Shown here: piece by piece, positions 1 through 11,083 of the stretch
How the letters are laid out: every line of letters begins with the position of its first letter
Numbering within the stretch: position 1 is the first letter of the stretch
Assembly (NCBI GenBank): GCA_031772625.1
Contig: CM062820.1
Span: 93,398,421 to 93,462,420 of the forward strand
Origin: Pinus tabuliformis
Taxonomy: Eukaryota > Streptophyta > Pinopsida > Pinales > Pinaceae
DNA length: 64,000 nucleotides
Direction of reading: 5' to 3'
Translations under genes and position numbers: made by a program
Notes under the pieces: model-generated
Seen by the model: only the letters and a program-made list of their open reading frames with translations
The model's database searches: none
Told to the model about the DNA's origin: nothing

Positions 1-1921
1 GGTTGTGGACAGAAACCCAGAGGTAACCACAAAACCACTTGCAAAGCTCAGATCTAGCCCTTCTAGCTTCATAGAGGGATCTCTCTTTCTGATTTAAATT
101 TTTGTTTTAAGATATTAGGTTAGTTATAGAGTTTTGAGGTTGTTTCTTCAAAGATTTGGTTGAAAAATGTAGGGAAAGTCCATTGCACATGGAGTCACGA
201 GTCTTTGGGTGATCAAATACAAAAAATGACAAAACATATGTAACAGGGAAAGTTAGGCAAGCTTTTGGATCTTTATAGAATTTCTGAAATGAATGGGATA
301 AAAATGATTTAAGTTCAATTAAATATAGAGAATGTTGAGATGAATTCTATACCTAACATTAGATTAAAAACATTAATATTGTTTACAAGCCAAAGTAGAG
401 TGTATTTAAACAAATTTAATCCTTTATCTTCTTTAAACAATAGAGATAGATAAAGATATGGAAAACTAAGAAAATAACAATTTCACATGAGAAGGAACAT
501 TAAAAATTGCTTGAAACAGGAATACTAGAGAAAGCTTTCTGTATTATTGAAATTGACCACTTCAGTACATGCACAACTTACATCAAAATTTCTGCTTTCT
601 TCACACAAGTCCCAACCCTTGTTCAACTTTATTAAAATATATTTATAAACATTATGCTAAACTAATATCATATTCCAAAAGGAACTGATTACAAAATAAT
701 ATCTAACAATTTCTAGAAAAAATCCAAGTAATAAACTAAAAATAAAATCAACCACTTGAAAATTGCAAAAAATTTGGAACTGCCAGAAAATATTCATCTT
801 TCAAATTTGGAAATTGGTTCACTAATGTTGATCATCTGCCTTGGAATTTGGATAGGTTGGAGTTGTCTCCACACAACATGATAGCTTCCCTTTCAAACCT
901 GATTACTTTGTCCTCTATATTAACTAGTTATCCCTTTGACTGTTATTTATGATCCAAAAAATCTGAAAATAATTGCATTTCTATTGTTGTTTTCCACCTA
1001 GTTGCTCAATAAATTATTTGTATTTTGGAGTTAAATCAAATTTATGTGTTGAACCTTTTTCGTATAGTCTTTGACTTCACCATATTTAAATACTTCATCA
1101 TTGTGGCAAAATATTTGGGAATAAAACATTTTGAATAATAATTCCAAATATTTTGGCTAAACCTGTAAATGAATTTCATAAAATAAAATCTCATAATATT
1201 TCTTTGAATGATTAAATAAAAAAAATCATCTTATTTTGAAATCCATATATTGTTTTGAAATCCATGCCTTGTTTTTCCTTCCCATGGATTTTAAAAACCA
1301 TGTGTTGTTTTGCCTTCCCATGGATTTTAAAAACCATGTGTTGTTTTTCCATGGTTGGTAAAGTATCTTTACTTTACCCTTTTACTCCTATAATTTTTTC
1401 TGGATAAGTATTTAACCACATTTCATTTCCTGTGCATTTATCATGTTTACACCATAGCCTCATTTCATAAATATATCACTGTAAAAGTCTCTTTTTACTT
1501 TCACTTGTAAATTAATTTCATAAATACATCCAAGCTTCAGAAAAACCCAAGCAGCTCTAGAGAAATTAAATTAATGAAATGGCACAAGTGACCTTCCCAC
1601 CATATACTTTCACCTCTAAATTAATTTCATAAATATATCCAAGCTTTAGAGAAACCCAAGCTCCAGCCTTAGAGGAATTCAATTAATCAAATGACACAAA
1701 TGACCTTCCCACCATATATCATGATATTTAAATCATCGTAAAGGGGAAGGTGACAACTATAAAACCTGGTAAAATTGAAAACAAATTTTCGGAGAGGGGG
1801 AGGGGGTAGATTAAAGGATGAATAGGCAATCCCCACCCCTTGAATGAATAGGCAATGACTTAACCATTAAAAGACTATTGTCTTAGAGGAGCATTTTGAC
1901 AGAACTTGTGAAATGATATAA
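1..1921. repeat. Duplicated segment, copy 1
   Basis: This stretch matches 56384-57686 followed by 63411-64000 in the same orientation, offset 56,383 bp on the left part, at roughly 95% identity by eye over the first 330 bases. It is uninterrupted here, while copy 2 is split by copia element E. The similarity runs off the left edge of the window and continues to at least base 1921, where copy 2 meets the right edge. No coding potential is convincing. A 36-bp unit with CCATGGATTTTAAAAACCA is present twice at 1277-1348, and this is the site where element E entered the other copy. Confidence 0.93.
1498..1720. repeat. Tandem duplication, two 109-bp units
   Basis: Units start at 1498 and 1607 and share CTTTCAC, TAAATTAATTTCATAAATA, CCAAGCTT and GACCTTCCCACCATATA. 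The same doubled arrangement is found in copy 2 near 63560-63790, so the tandem duplication is older than the segment duplication. Confidence 0.85.
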
Positions 1922-2403
1922 TGAATATGGGATTATGGTGTAGAGATTCATTTTATGTAAGAAAATTAAGCTACGTGAAACCCTTAGGACAATATTAACC
2001 ATCAAAAGTTTTATGAGAGGCTCTTCAATAAGTTGCAAAACTCGAAGGGAGATTGTTAGCCAACAAATGTTCGTGAAAGATTCCCTAGAGAACTTGTAAA
2101 AGTCCAACAAGTATAAGAAAGTTTTTGTTCCTTTAAATAGATGAGAAGTAGCCAATACAAAATCAATACAAAATACAAATAGATGAGAGAGATATCAATA
2201 CAAAATGACAACTAGGAAAAATGGTCAATCCAAAAGAAACTATCCACCGTACCTTTTTCACCATTCAATTACCATAAACAATTAGAGCCTTCCATCCATG
2301 ACTTCATCACACAGATTGGTCAGTACCATGGTTTGCATATTGGACACATCGACAAGGGACATACACACTAAGAACTCGTGGTGTGTTGTGAAGAAGGGTT
2401 CCA

Positions 2404-2459
2404 TGGTGCATTGGTTACACATTTGGTTATGAAAGAAGAGGTTGTTGGTTCAATTTACT
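2404..2459 (+). repeat. Possible tRNA-derived SINE head (A and B boxes)
   Basis: TGGTGCATTGGTTAC at 2404-2418 resembles a pol III A box, and GGTTCAATTTAC about 30 bases later resembles a degenerate B box. The spacing fits a tRNA-like head. No clear 3' tail or target duplication was found, so this is tentative. Confidence 0.25.
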
Positions 2460-2718
2460 CTAGGTTTAATAATAAGGACCATAATTTTATAAAACCAGTA
2501 TTTACACATTAGGGTGCAAAGGAACATTGATGGCCTTAAGAAAGGGGTTTATTTTTAAAAATTCCACATGGAATATCTCTACAGTGTCGGCCTACGAATC
2601 TCTACAATGTCAGCTCATAGAACCTCACAATAAAAAATGTCTTTGGCGTAACAAATAACAAGTATATATGAATATATCTACCTTAATCTATAACCAAGGG
2701 CTCATGTAAATGAATTGT

Positions 2719-2781
2719 GTGGCTTGATGGTTTAAGTTAATATTAAGAATGAGTAGTGCCAAGAATGTTTCAAGTTCAATT
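2719..2781 (+). repeat. Possible second SINE-like A/B box pair
   Basis: GTGGCTTGATGGTTTAAG near 2719 and GTTTCAAGTTCAATT at 2767-2781 have the order and approximate spacing of pol III boxes. A further GTTCAAACCTC follows near 2913. No boundary is visible; chance similarity is possible. Confidence 0.22.
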
Positions 2782-3177
2782 AGTCGTGAGTTGATGTAGT
2801 GCTCATTTAGCCCCATACCTAATTTTAATTTCAAAGGGATACCATAATATGTCATGATAGAGTTATTGTGGATAGTTAAAGATTGTCTAATTGACGTGGT
2901 TCCCATGGTTAAGTGTTCAAACCTCAAACCTTTTATTTTATATACATGCGTGTAATACCTTCTAAGATCTAGAAGCAAAAATAACCATTATAGAAAGAGT
3001 GTCTCCATACCTAGGTTATGAGGAAGATTCATACTTAGAAATATATGCACATTGGGGAATATTACCTCTATATGATCTTAGTAGAAGAACCTTTGTTTTA
3101 AGAAAAAAATTTACTTCAATAATCAGTTACAACATATCAACATTTTATTAAGGGTAATGATTTTTTTTTTAGTGTGT

Positions 3178-4132
3178 AAGTTGGAGTTGCATTACATCAT
3201 GTCACAAAGGCATAACACCATCCTCGTCATAGTTGATATGTTGACCAAATGTGCCCATTTCATCCTATAGAAAGACACTTATGACGTCATTGATGTGGGA
3301 AGTAAATTTGTATAGTTACATGGATTACCCACAAAGACCATTTTTAATAGAGTCTTGATTTACATCTAGGATTTGGACAAGTTTGTAGTCAACACTAGGA
3401 CTCAATTTAAATTCAACACAACAGATCATTTGAAAATAGATGGGTAGATTGAAATATTGAAATAGGTTACGGAAGACATTCTTAGAATGCATGTTATGAA
3501 TAACATGACTCAATAGGAGAAATACCTACCATTAGTAGAATTCACCTACAATAATAGATACCATAGTTAAATCGAGATGGCTCCTTATCAAGCTCTGTAT
3601 GGGAAGCCATGGAAGACACCACTAAGTTGCGAATGAATGGAGGAAAAATTAATAGTAGAGCTTAAATTGATAGAATAAATAGAGGAGAAGGTTATTTAGA
3701 TTCAACCAAAGTTAAAGGAAACACAAGATAGACATAAGAGTTATGTTGTGCTCATAGTACTAATTGAAGTTATAAAGTGGGAATCAAGTTTTTATTTGTA
3801 ACCAACTCGAAAAGAACACCATTTTATTTGGTAAATGGACAAAATTATCACCCATATATATGTAAACTTTTAGGATAAAAGAGAAAATTGGATCAGTTGC
3901 CTATTCTCTTGTACTGTCATCCCACTTACATAAAACTCATGGTTTTCATGTATATGTTTCATGACATTATGTTTATGATTAATCTAAAACTAAATTGGAG
4001 GGATTTGTAGGTATCACTTGTGGCAACCATTATGAATATTGGATCGTAGGGTTCGACATCTTATGCATCACTTGGTGGACCAAGTTAAGGTCCGGTGGGA
4101 CAAATATAGCCTAGGGATTTATACTAAGGATG
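3178..4132 (+). pseudogene. Gypsy element C: decayed integrase and chromodomain-like tail
   Basis: In one main reading the translation gives VIVDMLTKCAHF (first catalytic Asp), GLPTKTIFNRV (the family's second Asp position reads Asn), then DGQIEILKQ and TPLSCEQMEE-like integrase C-terminal text, and finally LDRRVRHLMHHLVDQVKVRW, a chromodomain-like end. Many in-frame stops sit at family Gln positions, for example TAG at 3445-3447, so this is dead. Reverse transcriptase and 5' LTR are not in the window upstream. The reading is cut at 4132 by copia A and resumes in frame at 15305. Known family role: integrase of Ty3/gypsy retrotransposons, inserting element cDNA into the genome. Confidence 0.85.
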
Positions 4133-5313
4133 CTAATTTTGGAAACTAGGGTCAAATTCCATATTGGACAACTTAGATGACCGATATGATACTTGCATTA
4201 AATTTCTCTTTTCGAGAGGACCAAAATAGACCTAAAATTCACCAAATTCGGTCAAGCAAAAGTTAAGTTTTGAATTGTTTTTATTCATTCATACGTTATG
4301 GAATGGTTCGACCCTAACCACATGAGTAACTTCTTGGGCCAACCTTAACCCCACGTTAACCCTCAGGAAAGCTTATAAATAGAAGTGACCTCAAGTTCAT
4401 TTCAACACATTGATCAAGTCATTTTCTATTCTTCTATTTTTTGTCTTGGATCAGACAGGTTTGACGAAAGGAGTTCGCACATGGTTTGAAATTACAAGTG
4501 AAAGGTTCGCTCTGGGTTAGGATTTTTTGGATTTTGGACGCCGTCAGAGAACAAGGAATTTTGGTCCCTGGATGCTAGCACAAAGTGGGTAAGAGAGAAA
4601 CTAAGGATCTCTAGACGTTGGGAGGCTTACGACAACGACTAAGGGTTTAGAAGAAGATCAAAAGATTCAGGCCCCCGGACACTCACACAGAGTCATCCTG
4701 AGAGCGTACATGCCATCCCGTATGCTCGCACAACAACTGTAAGGGAGAAACCAATGGTTTTAGGTGTGTTTCACCAGGGTCACACACATAGAGACTTCCT
4801 AAGAGTGACCAAGCAGTCACAGTTTCCCTCATACAATATACGGAGAGCGACCAAGGAGTTTTGGTGGCACACAAATAGTTTTGATGAGGGCGACCAAAGT
4901 TTAGATCTAGGGTTTGACATCTTGGCTTCAGTTGACTTCATTGATCTAGTAGATCTAAGTTTCTCTCTTGTGTTATATAGATATATATATATATGTAGAT
5001 TTGATTTGTTAGTTTTTGCTGCAAACATATGTATTTGGACCATTGTACTCTCTGATCAAATATTTTTATTATGACCTATTAAAGAAGAAGATTTGAAAGG
5101 GTTTCCCCCTTGTGGGGTTTTTCCCTAGTCTTGGACCAATCTTCTATTTCATATGGTTGTTTTATTATCTTCTTTGTCCCTACATAGATTGTTCTTTCTT
5201 TAGTGACATTTAGGATTAGTTATAATGCTAATAATTGAATGCATCATTAATGAAGAAGAAATAATTTGGGCTAAAGTAACTGATACAACAAAAAACATTC
5301 AAATAATTTAGCA
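4131..5313 (+). repeat. Copia A 5' LTR (1183 bp)
   Basis: Matches 14117-15304 over its full length. It begins TGCTAATTTT and ends ATTTAGCA, against TGTTAATTTT and TTTAACA in the partner. A TATAAATA box at 4374-4381 is the likely pol II promoter; the partner LTR has lost it (GGTAAATAG near 14365). Confidence 0.92.
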
Positions 5314-5330
5314 TGGTATCAAAGTTGAGG
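5314..5330 (+). other. Copia A primer binding site
   Basis: TGGTATCAAAGTTGAGG abuts the LTR end. TGGTATCA is the usual complement of the 3' end of plant initiator-Met tRNA, the primer for minus-strand synthesis. Confidence 0.85.
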
Positions 5331-5405
5331 TGAAGGACAAGCCCAAAAAAAGACAAGGTTTGAAGCCCTCATTTTTAGAAATTAGATTTTCTGGTCAATA
5401 TTAGG

Positions 5406-6232
5406 ATGTCGTCCTCCACCTTCAAGGAGCATGAAAAGTTGGGTGATGCATCAAAATTTGTTGCATGGAAATTCATATTGGAGATCATAGCTAAAAACAA
5501 TGATGTGCTAGAATACATCCATGGAAGGATTCCTGAATTTCCAGAAAATGCTTCCAATTCCCTGAAGAATAGGTACAAGAAAGGTGAGTCCAAAGCAAAG
5601 AAAATTATAGCCAATGGTTTACAAGATCATTTACTTACATATGTTGGGAATTTAAGAAATTCCAAAGATATGTATAACAATATAGCCGACATGTATGAAG
5701 TAAACTACTTGAATGAGATCATCACCCTGAAATATCAACTCAAGGAAATGAATATGAGCAAAGGGGAAACTATTCAATCCTACAATATGAGGATCTCTTG
5801 TCATTGAGACCAATTGTAGAGAGTTGGAGAAAATGTGTTTGACAGGGAGCTAGTAGTTGTGTCTCTTATAGGTCTCCCTTCTATTTGGGAAGTTTTCATT
5901 ACTAGAATTAGTGACAATAATGTCCTTCTGGCATTTGATGAAATTATTGGAAAGATCACTCAAGAAGAGTAAAGAATTATTGCAAGGGGAAGGATTCAAA
6001 AACACGAAGAGGGAGAGCCCACTACATATATCACTAATGAAAAAAGGAAGAAGGCAAAAGGAAGTCCATCAAGGAAGACTCCTTCTCAAAATTCAAAAGG
6101 AAGGAATGAAAAATAGTTATCTCATGTTGAATGCTTCAATTGCCACAAGACAGGTCATTATGCCCACGACTATCCCAAAAGGAGAAAAAGAATACGTTAC
6201 AACACTAGAGGAAATTGCAATAACAAAATAAG
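5406..6232 (+). pseudogene. Copia A Gag (nucleocapsid) remnant
   Basis: The reading opens at an ATG (MSSSTFKEHEKLGDASKF) and is readable through the copia Gag core to TGA at 5805-5807, continuing in the same frame with further stops. The zinc knuckle at 6132-6173 reads CFNCHKTGHYAHDY: the CX2CX4HX4C pattern with its last Cys changed to Tyr. Gag would form the particle that packages element RNA in the cytoplasm. Stops at 5805, 5817 and about 5970, together with the broken knuckle, show that it is inactive. Confidence 0.88.
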
Positions 6233-6421
6233 AAAATACTATCAAAAGATGAAACATGATAAAAGATATGAAAGAAGAAGAAGATATCCTCAAGTGACTG
6301 TGTAGAAAACGGTCCTCCTCAAAAGAAGTAAAAGGCTCCAAGGTATGAAACTAATGCTGTAAATAAATATGAATACATTCTTATCTCTGCTCATACTCGT
6401 TATTCTCCACTCGATTCTAGG

Positions 6422-7085
6422 GATAATTGGTTGTTTGATACTGGGGTCACTCATCATTTCTCTGGTTACAAGGAATTCGTCTCTAATCTAGTAAAGAGGG
6501 AGACTAAGCTAAGGATAATTTTTGGAACAACTCCACTCATCCCGTGAAAGACTTTGGATCTGCCAAATTTCAGTTGAATTCTGGGGAATCAATCCTACTG
6601 CATGATTATATTTATGTACCTAGATTAATGAACAATATGGCATCTATATTCACATTGGAAGATAAAGGGATGAGTGTTTCCTTCATTAAAGGAAAAGTTT
6701 TAACTTGGCCTACCAATTCACGTATGAGAGATGCATTCGCACTAGGATTGTGTTTTGAAGGACTCTATAGAGTCATTATAAAACCTCTCCTAGCATTGGT
6801 TCATAACAAAAATATTTTGAAAGGGTTATGGCACCGCATACTGGCTCATCTACACTATGATGCTGTTTCGAAGTTGAAGAAATTGGTCTGTGGTATTCCA
6901 AATGTTCAATCTCATCATGATGGAGTTTGTCCAGGTTGTGCAAGTGGAAAGAAACAAGGGGGCCATTTCCCTGTAGTAAGAACAATAAAAATGACATCCT
7001 CCATCTCATTCATTTTGATATATGTGGTCTGATGGCTGCACATTCTGTTGGTGGTATCTCTACTACATCACCTTTATTGACAACT
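6422..7085 (+). pseudogene. Copia A protease, pre-integrase and integrase start
   Basis: NWLFDTGVTHHFSGYK at 6422 holds the aspartic protease DTG (6437-6445). It lies in a different frame from Gag, so a frameshift separates them. Further on, LWHRILAHLHYDAVSKLKKL and CPGCASGK (about 6825-6950) are the zinc-binding pre-integrase region. The start of the integrase (HFDICGLMAAHS) then appears in a shifted frame and is cut at 7085 by chromovirus B. The integrase resumes at 11084. Confidence 0.87.
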
Positions 7086-7418
7086 TGTTCGGTCCCTATA
7101 CTATTAGTGTAACCCATTATTATTATTAGTGAAACCCCCTTATTATATTTTTGTGCCCATGTAGTCCCCATATTGTTATTATTGTGCCCCATAGAAGCCC
7201 ACTATTATTATTATTGTGCCCTTAAATTATTAATTTTATGTCAACTCTGATTATATTATGACCCTTTAGACTTCTAGATATAGAAAGGAGGTCTTTTCAT
7301 TTGTATCATCCAAGAATTGTTCATTTGTGTAATGTAAAGGAGGTTTAACCCTTGAAGAGGCTGCTTTATAAGATGATGATCTTTCTTTTCTATCTTTTTG
7401 TGGGTTGGATTCATAACA
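7086..7418 (+). repeat. Chromovirus B 5' LTR (333 bp)
   Basis: Begins TGTTCGGTCC, ends TTCATAACA, and matches 10745-11078. It contains runs of ATT trinucleotides (TTATTATTATTAG). The left target copy CAACT precedes it. Confidence 0.95.
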
Positions 7419-7419
7419 T

Positions 7420-7431
7420 TTGGTATTAGAG
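7420..7431 (+). other. Chromovirus B primer binding site
   Basis: TGGTATTAGAGC one base after the LTR differs by one base from the initiator-Met tRNA complement TGGTATCAGAGC. Confidence 0.88.
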
Positions 7432-7460
7432 CTTTCGATTCTAGGGTTTCGCTACTCCAA

Positions 7461-7830
7461 ACAGGTCATTAGGGAATTTTCACTATAATGTTTTCGCTAC
7501 AAAGATTCAAAAGCTAAAAAAAGAACCCATTTGAGATGAAATCATTTTGAACTACGGGTTCACATTTCAGATATTTTATCGCTATATTTTCAAATATATG
7601 ATCTGAGGAAGTTATGGTTTCTGCAAGCTCCAGAATTTTCTCTCAAACAGGTCATCATAGAATTTTTGCTATAATTTTTTTCTATGAAGGTTCAGACTCT
7701 AAAATAAAATCATATTTGAGCCAAAATATTGGTGAAACTCATGCCCAAATTTCAGATCTTGTTTCGCTATATTTTTGGAGATACAGTCCAAGACATTTAT
7801 GGTTTCTGCAAGCTCCCAAATTACATCCCA
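7461..7830 (+). repeat. Tandem repeat in chromovirus B leader (about 187 bp x 2)
   Basis: ACAGGTCATTAGGGAATTTT at 7461 and ACAGGTCATCATAGAATTTT at 7648 start two diverged units that also share CATTTGAG, TTTCAGAT, TCGCTATATTTT and TTATGGTTTCTGCAAGCTCC. They lie in the untranslated leader between primer site and Gag. Confidence 0.75.
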
Positions 7831-8192
7831 AACAAGGGACCTTGGGAAAATTTTCATACCTTTCTCTCTTAGCATCAGATTGAAATTTCGTAAGAAGTTA
7901 CAAAAAGAGGATGAACTGTAATTTTTGTTGTATTGTTTTCAGGTTCGAATGTTGAAAAAGTGAGACGTGGCACTTTGTAAAAGTTCACTCTACTGAAAAA
8001 GTATATAATTAGGTCATCTTGGAATATTGGGCATATCACTTTCTTGAAGAATCCAATTTCGATCAGACTGGTGGCGTTTGAAAGAGGACGCAAAGTGCTA
8101 CTGTAGGTCACAATTTCAGACCTTGGAGATCTGAAATTTTAGAGATACAATAGATTCAATATCGAGCTGCTAAAAGAAAGAAAAAGAATGAC

Positions 8193-9224
8193 TTGAATCA
8201 AGAAATAGAAACACCTAGTAAGCAAAATTGGATGGATGATTTAAATAATGTGATTGAAGTTAAGATAAATAGTTTTGTATGTGCCATGGAAGCTAATATC
8301 GATGGTAGGGAAGCAGATTTGAAGAAAGGCATGGAATATTTGAAGAAATACATGGAAGGTTTGAAGGAAGGTGGGACAAAGCTACTACAAGAATGACCTC
8401 CTAATAACGAAAAGGTAGTAGAGGAAACTCATGATGAGAAAAAATTAAATGTTAATCATGATTTCATAGAATCTAACATTGGATTAAAGAACTACCATAT
8501 TCCAAAGATCGATATGAGGAAGTTTGATGGCAAGGATCCCATAACATGGATACTACAGATGGAGAAATATTTTGATCTATATGATGTGCAACAGTTACAA
8601 AAGGTACGTATTGCATCTTTATATTTAGAACCGAATCAATTTTTATGGCATAAATGGATATGTTCTCGTAAACCACTTGTAACCTGGTCAGTTTTCATGG
8701 AGGAAATGATATCACATTATGAGGATACGAAGATCAACACCTCCTTTAGACAATTGATCAATCTCAAACAAAAGGGTTAAATGGCAAAGCACATTGAGGA
8801 CTTCAAAAAATTGAATATAAGGGTAAATGCTTTTCTAGAGAAGTAGAGGATTGATGTCTTCATAGGGAATTTAAAGGATAACATTCAATATGAGTTTCAT
8901 CTTTGGGAACCTGATTCATTGGAGAAGGCATTCAGGTTGGCAAGAAAAAATGAAAGCAAAATTATGGAAACAAGAAATCCTACCACTCACAACTATAAAT
9001 ATGGAAGTGTTGTTGCTCCTGGCCTTCCAAAACCTATAATGTTGACACCAAAACAATTGGAAGAAAAAGGAGAAAATGACCTTTGTTACAATTTTGATAG
9101 AAAATACACCAAAGGTCATAAGTGTGCTGAGAATAAATTATTTTACATTGACTGTGAAGAGGAGGAAGAAAAGGATCAAGAAACGTCAAAAGAAGAGGAT
9201 ATACACCAGGAACCAACCCCATAG
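8193..9224 (+). pseudogene. Chromovirus B Gag remnant
   Basis: The readable frame runs from about 8145, with no clear ATG, through NWMDDLNNVIEVKINSFV, a retrotransposon Gag core around 8514-8780 (MRKFDGKDPITWILQMEKYF), and a basic part to a zinc knuckle near 9085. There the text reads CYNFDRKYTKGHKCAENK, with the second Cys replaced by Phe. An acidic tail rich in Glu follows. Stops at about 8394, 8778 and 8847 interrupt it. Gag would build the particle; this copy is dead. Confidence 0.9.
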
Positions 9225-9266
9225 AAAGAAGAAATGAATCCGAACATATCTTGTAATGCATTGGCA

Positions 9267-10493
9267 TGAATTACCACTCCTCAAACTCTTAGGATAAAAG
9301 GACATATCAAGAAGAAAAAGGTAGTAGTGTTGATTGATTCAGATAGTAACCATAATTTTATTCATTGTAAGATAGCCAAGGAATTGAATTGATTCCTATA
9401 TCCCTCACCAGAGTGTCAAGTAATGGTTACAAATAGAGGAACCATAAATTTTTGTGGAAAGTGTCATAATGCCAAGCTATCCATGGGAGAATATGTCTTG
9501 AATAGTCCAATGCTTTCCATTCCAATGGGTGGTGTAGATGTTGTACTAGGAGTCCAATGGCTACAATATTTGGGTATGATATCTTTTAATTTTCAAGAAA
9601 TTTTGTTGAATTTTTTTTGGGAAGGAAAGCAATTTGAATTAAGGGGTATTGAAGGGAAACCAAGAAAGATAATCAGCTCTAACAACATGACCAAGCTTCT
9701 AAAGAAAGAACAATGGGGTGTAATTGCACAATTATGTTCACTAGAGGTTCCCACATCGAAATCATCTATTTATCTAGATCTCCAAAACGTTTTGGATAAT
9801 CATTCCAAGGTATTTGAGACTCCCAAAGGCCTCCCACCTATTCTTGATCATGATCATGCTATTCATTTTATTCTAGGAAGTGTTCCTCCAAACATCAGGC
9901 CTTACAGATATCCCTATGCCCAAAAGAGTGAAATTGAATGTATGGTTGCACAAATGCTAGAGGTTGGTATAATTCAGCCTAGTCAAAGTTCTTTCCCTAC
10001 TCTAGTAGTATTGGTGCACAAGAAGAATGGGTCATGGAACATGTGTTTGGGTTGTAGGGAGCTCAAAAAGCTCACTATTAAGGATAAATTTCCCATTCCG
10101 ATCATTGATGAATTATTTGATGAATTGCATGGATTAATTTACTTAACCAAGTTAGATCTTTGTTCAAGATATCATCAAATTAGAATGAAGATTGAAGACA
10201 TTTCAAAAAAAACATTATTGAAGAAAGATGTATATTCATGGACTCCAGAAGCAATGAAGGCCTTTGAACATCTTAAAGATGCAATGTGCCGAGCACCCGT
10301 CTTAGCTACACCAGACTTCACAAAAACCTTTATTCTGGAATGTGATGCCTCGAGAAATGGAATTGGTGATATTTTAATGAAAGAAGAAAGACCCATTGCT
10401 TTCGAAAGTCATCCAATTAAAAGAAAGTATTTTGACAAAGTTATTTATGAGAAGGAAATGTTCGAAAGACTACATGCACTTAAGAAATGGTGA
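9267..10493 (+). pseudogene. Chromovirus B Pol: protease, RT fingers, RNase H start (catalytic RT deleted)
   Basis: The protease motif reads VLIDSDSNHNFIH with the catalytic Asp at 9336-9338 but DSD instead of DSG. From 9423 a 356-codon open stretch covers the protease end and RT N-terminus (GLPPILDHDHAIHF, KNGSWNMCLGCRELKKLT, LTKLDLCSRYHQIRMK). After EDISKKT at about 10207 the reading jumps to LLKKDVYSWTPEAMKAFEHL, the connection and RNase H part, losing the palm with the family's catalytic DD box. ECDASRNGIGDIL follows, then HALKKW and a TGA. The join is in frame. Confidence 0.92.
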
Positions 10494-10504
10494 CCTTACC
10501 TAAT

Positions 10505-10717
10505 GAGAAGATCCAAGTTCAAACAATATTGCCAGAACTTGACGAGGAAAGAAAAATCATATTGGAACCTAAAGCAGTCATAGAAACAAGAACCTGACAG
10601 CTACAAAATTGATCAATTTCAGAGTATCTCATCAAGTGGAAGAACTTGCCTGCTGAATATTCTACATGGGAGGATGAGAATTTTATACAGAAGAATACAG
10701 AACTACTCAATCATTGA
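10505..10717 (+). pseudogene. Chromovirus B integrase C-terminal chromodomain
   Basis: ILPELDEERKIILEPKAVIE followed by SISEYLIKWKNLPAEYSTW and EDENFIQKN is a typical chromodomain with its aromatic residues (Y, W, W). Two stops (TGA) fall at family Arg positions before it. In chromoviruses this domain steers integration by binding modified histones. It directly follows RNase H text, so the integrase catalytic core has been lost. Confidence 0.9.
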
Positions 10718-10730
10718 GGACAACATGTTT

Positions 10731-10744
10731 TGAAGGAGAGTGGC
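10731..10744 (+). other. Chromovirus B polypurine tract
   Basis: AAGGAGAGTGGCA sits immediately before the 3' LTR and is the expected plus-strand primer. Confidence 0.75.
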
Positions 10745-11078
10745 ATGTTAGGTCTCGATACTACTAGTGTAACACATTATTATTATTAGTGCAACCCCCT
10801 TATTATATTTTTGTTCCCATGTAGTCCCCATATTGTTATTATTGTGCCCCATAGAAGCCCACTATTGTTATTATTGTGCCTTTACATTATTACTGTTATG
10901 TCAACTCTGATTATATTATGACCCCTTAGACTCCTATATATAGAAAGGAGGTTTTGTCATTTGTATCATCCAAGAATTGTTCATTTGTGTAATGTAAAGG
11001 AGGTTTTCCCCTTGAAGAGGCTGATTTTTAAGTCATTGATCTATGTTTTCGATCTTTTTGTGAGATGGTTTAATAACA
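10745..11078 (+). repeat. Chromovirus B 3' LTR (334 bp)
   Basis: Begins TGTTAGGTCTCGATAC, ends TTAATAACA, partner of 7086-7418 with roughly 33 differences. The right target copy CGAGT follows at 11079-11083. Confidence 0.95.
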
Positions 11079-11083
11079 CGAGT

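Larger units (their letters stand above)
1922..3177. other. Non-coding interval with two SINE-like box pairs
   Basis: No credible gene. Two places resemble the A and B promoter boxes of tRNA-derived SINEs (2404-2459 and 2719-2781, listed separately). A T-run lies at about 3161-3172, just before the gypsy remnant. Confidence 0.5.
7086..11078 (+). mobile_element. Ty3/gypsy chromovirus B, internally deleted, nested in copia A
   Basis: LTRs at 7086-7418 and 10745-11078 are about 90% identical. A primer site TGGTATTAGAGC (7420-7431) and a purine tract before the right LTR are present. Flanks CAACT (7081-7085) and CGAGT (11079-11083) are a diverged 5-bp target duplication; removing the element restores the interrupted copia integrase. 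Coding order is Gag, zinc knuckle, protease, RT, RNase H start, chromodomain. The RT active-site region and the whole integrase core are deleted, so it cannot move on its own. Confidence 0.95.

Noticed and set aside
1883-3513. Short minus-strand open frames of 60-96 codons
   Set aside because: No motifs, low-complexity composition, and the last lies antisense to the gypsy integrase.
4683-5074. Overlapping open frames on both strands inside the copia A left LTR
   Set aside because: They lie wholly within an LTR and overlap each other; the counterpart region in the right LTR is not conserved as coding.
3178-10717. Integrated plant pararetrovirus as the source of the RT and integrase text
   Set aside because: LTRs, tRNA-iMet primer sites, purine tracts, integrase and a chromodomain show LTR retrotransposons; no movement or coat protein text is seen.
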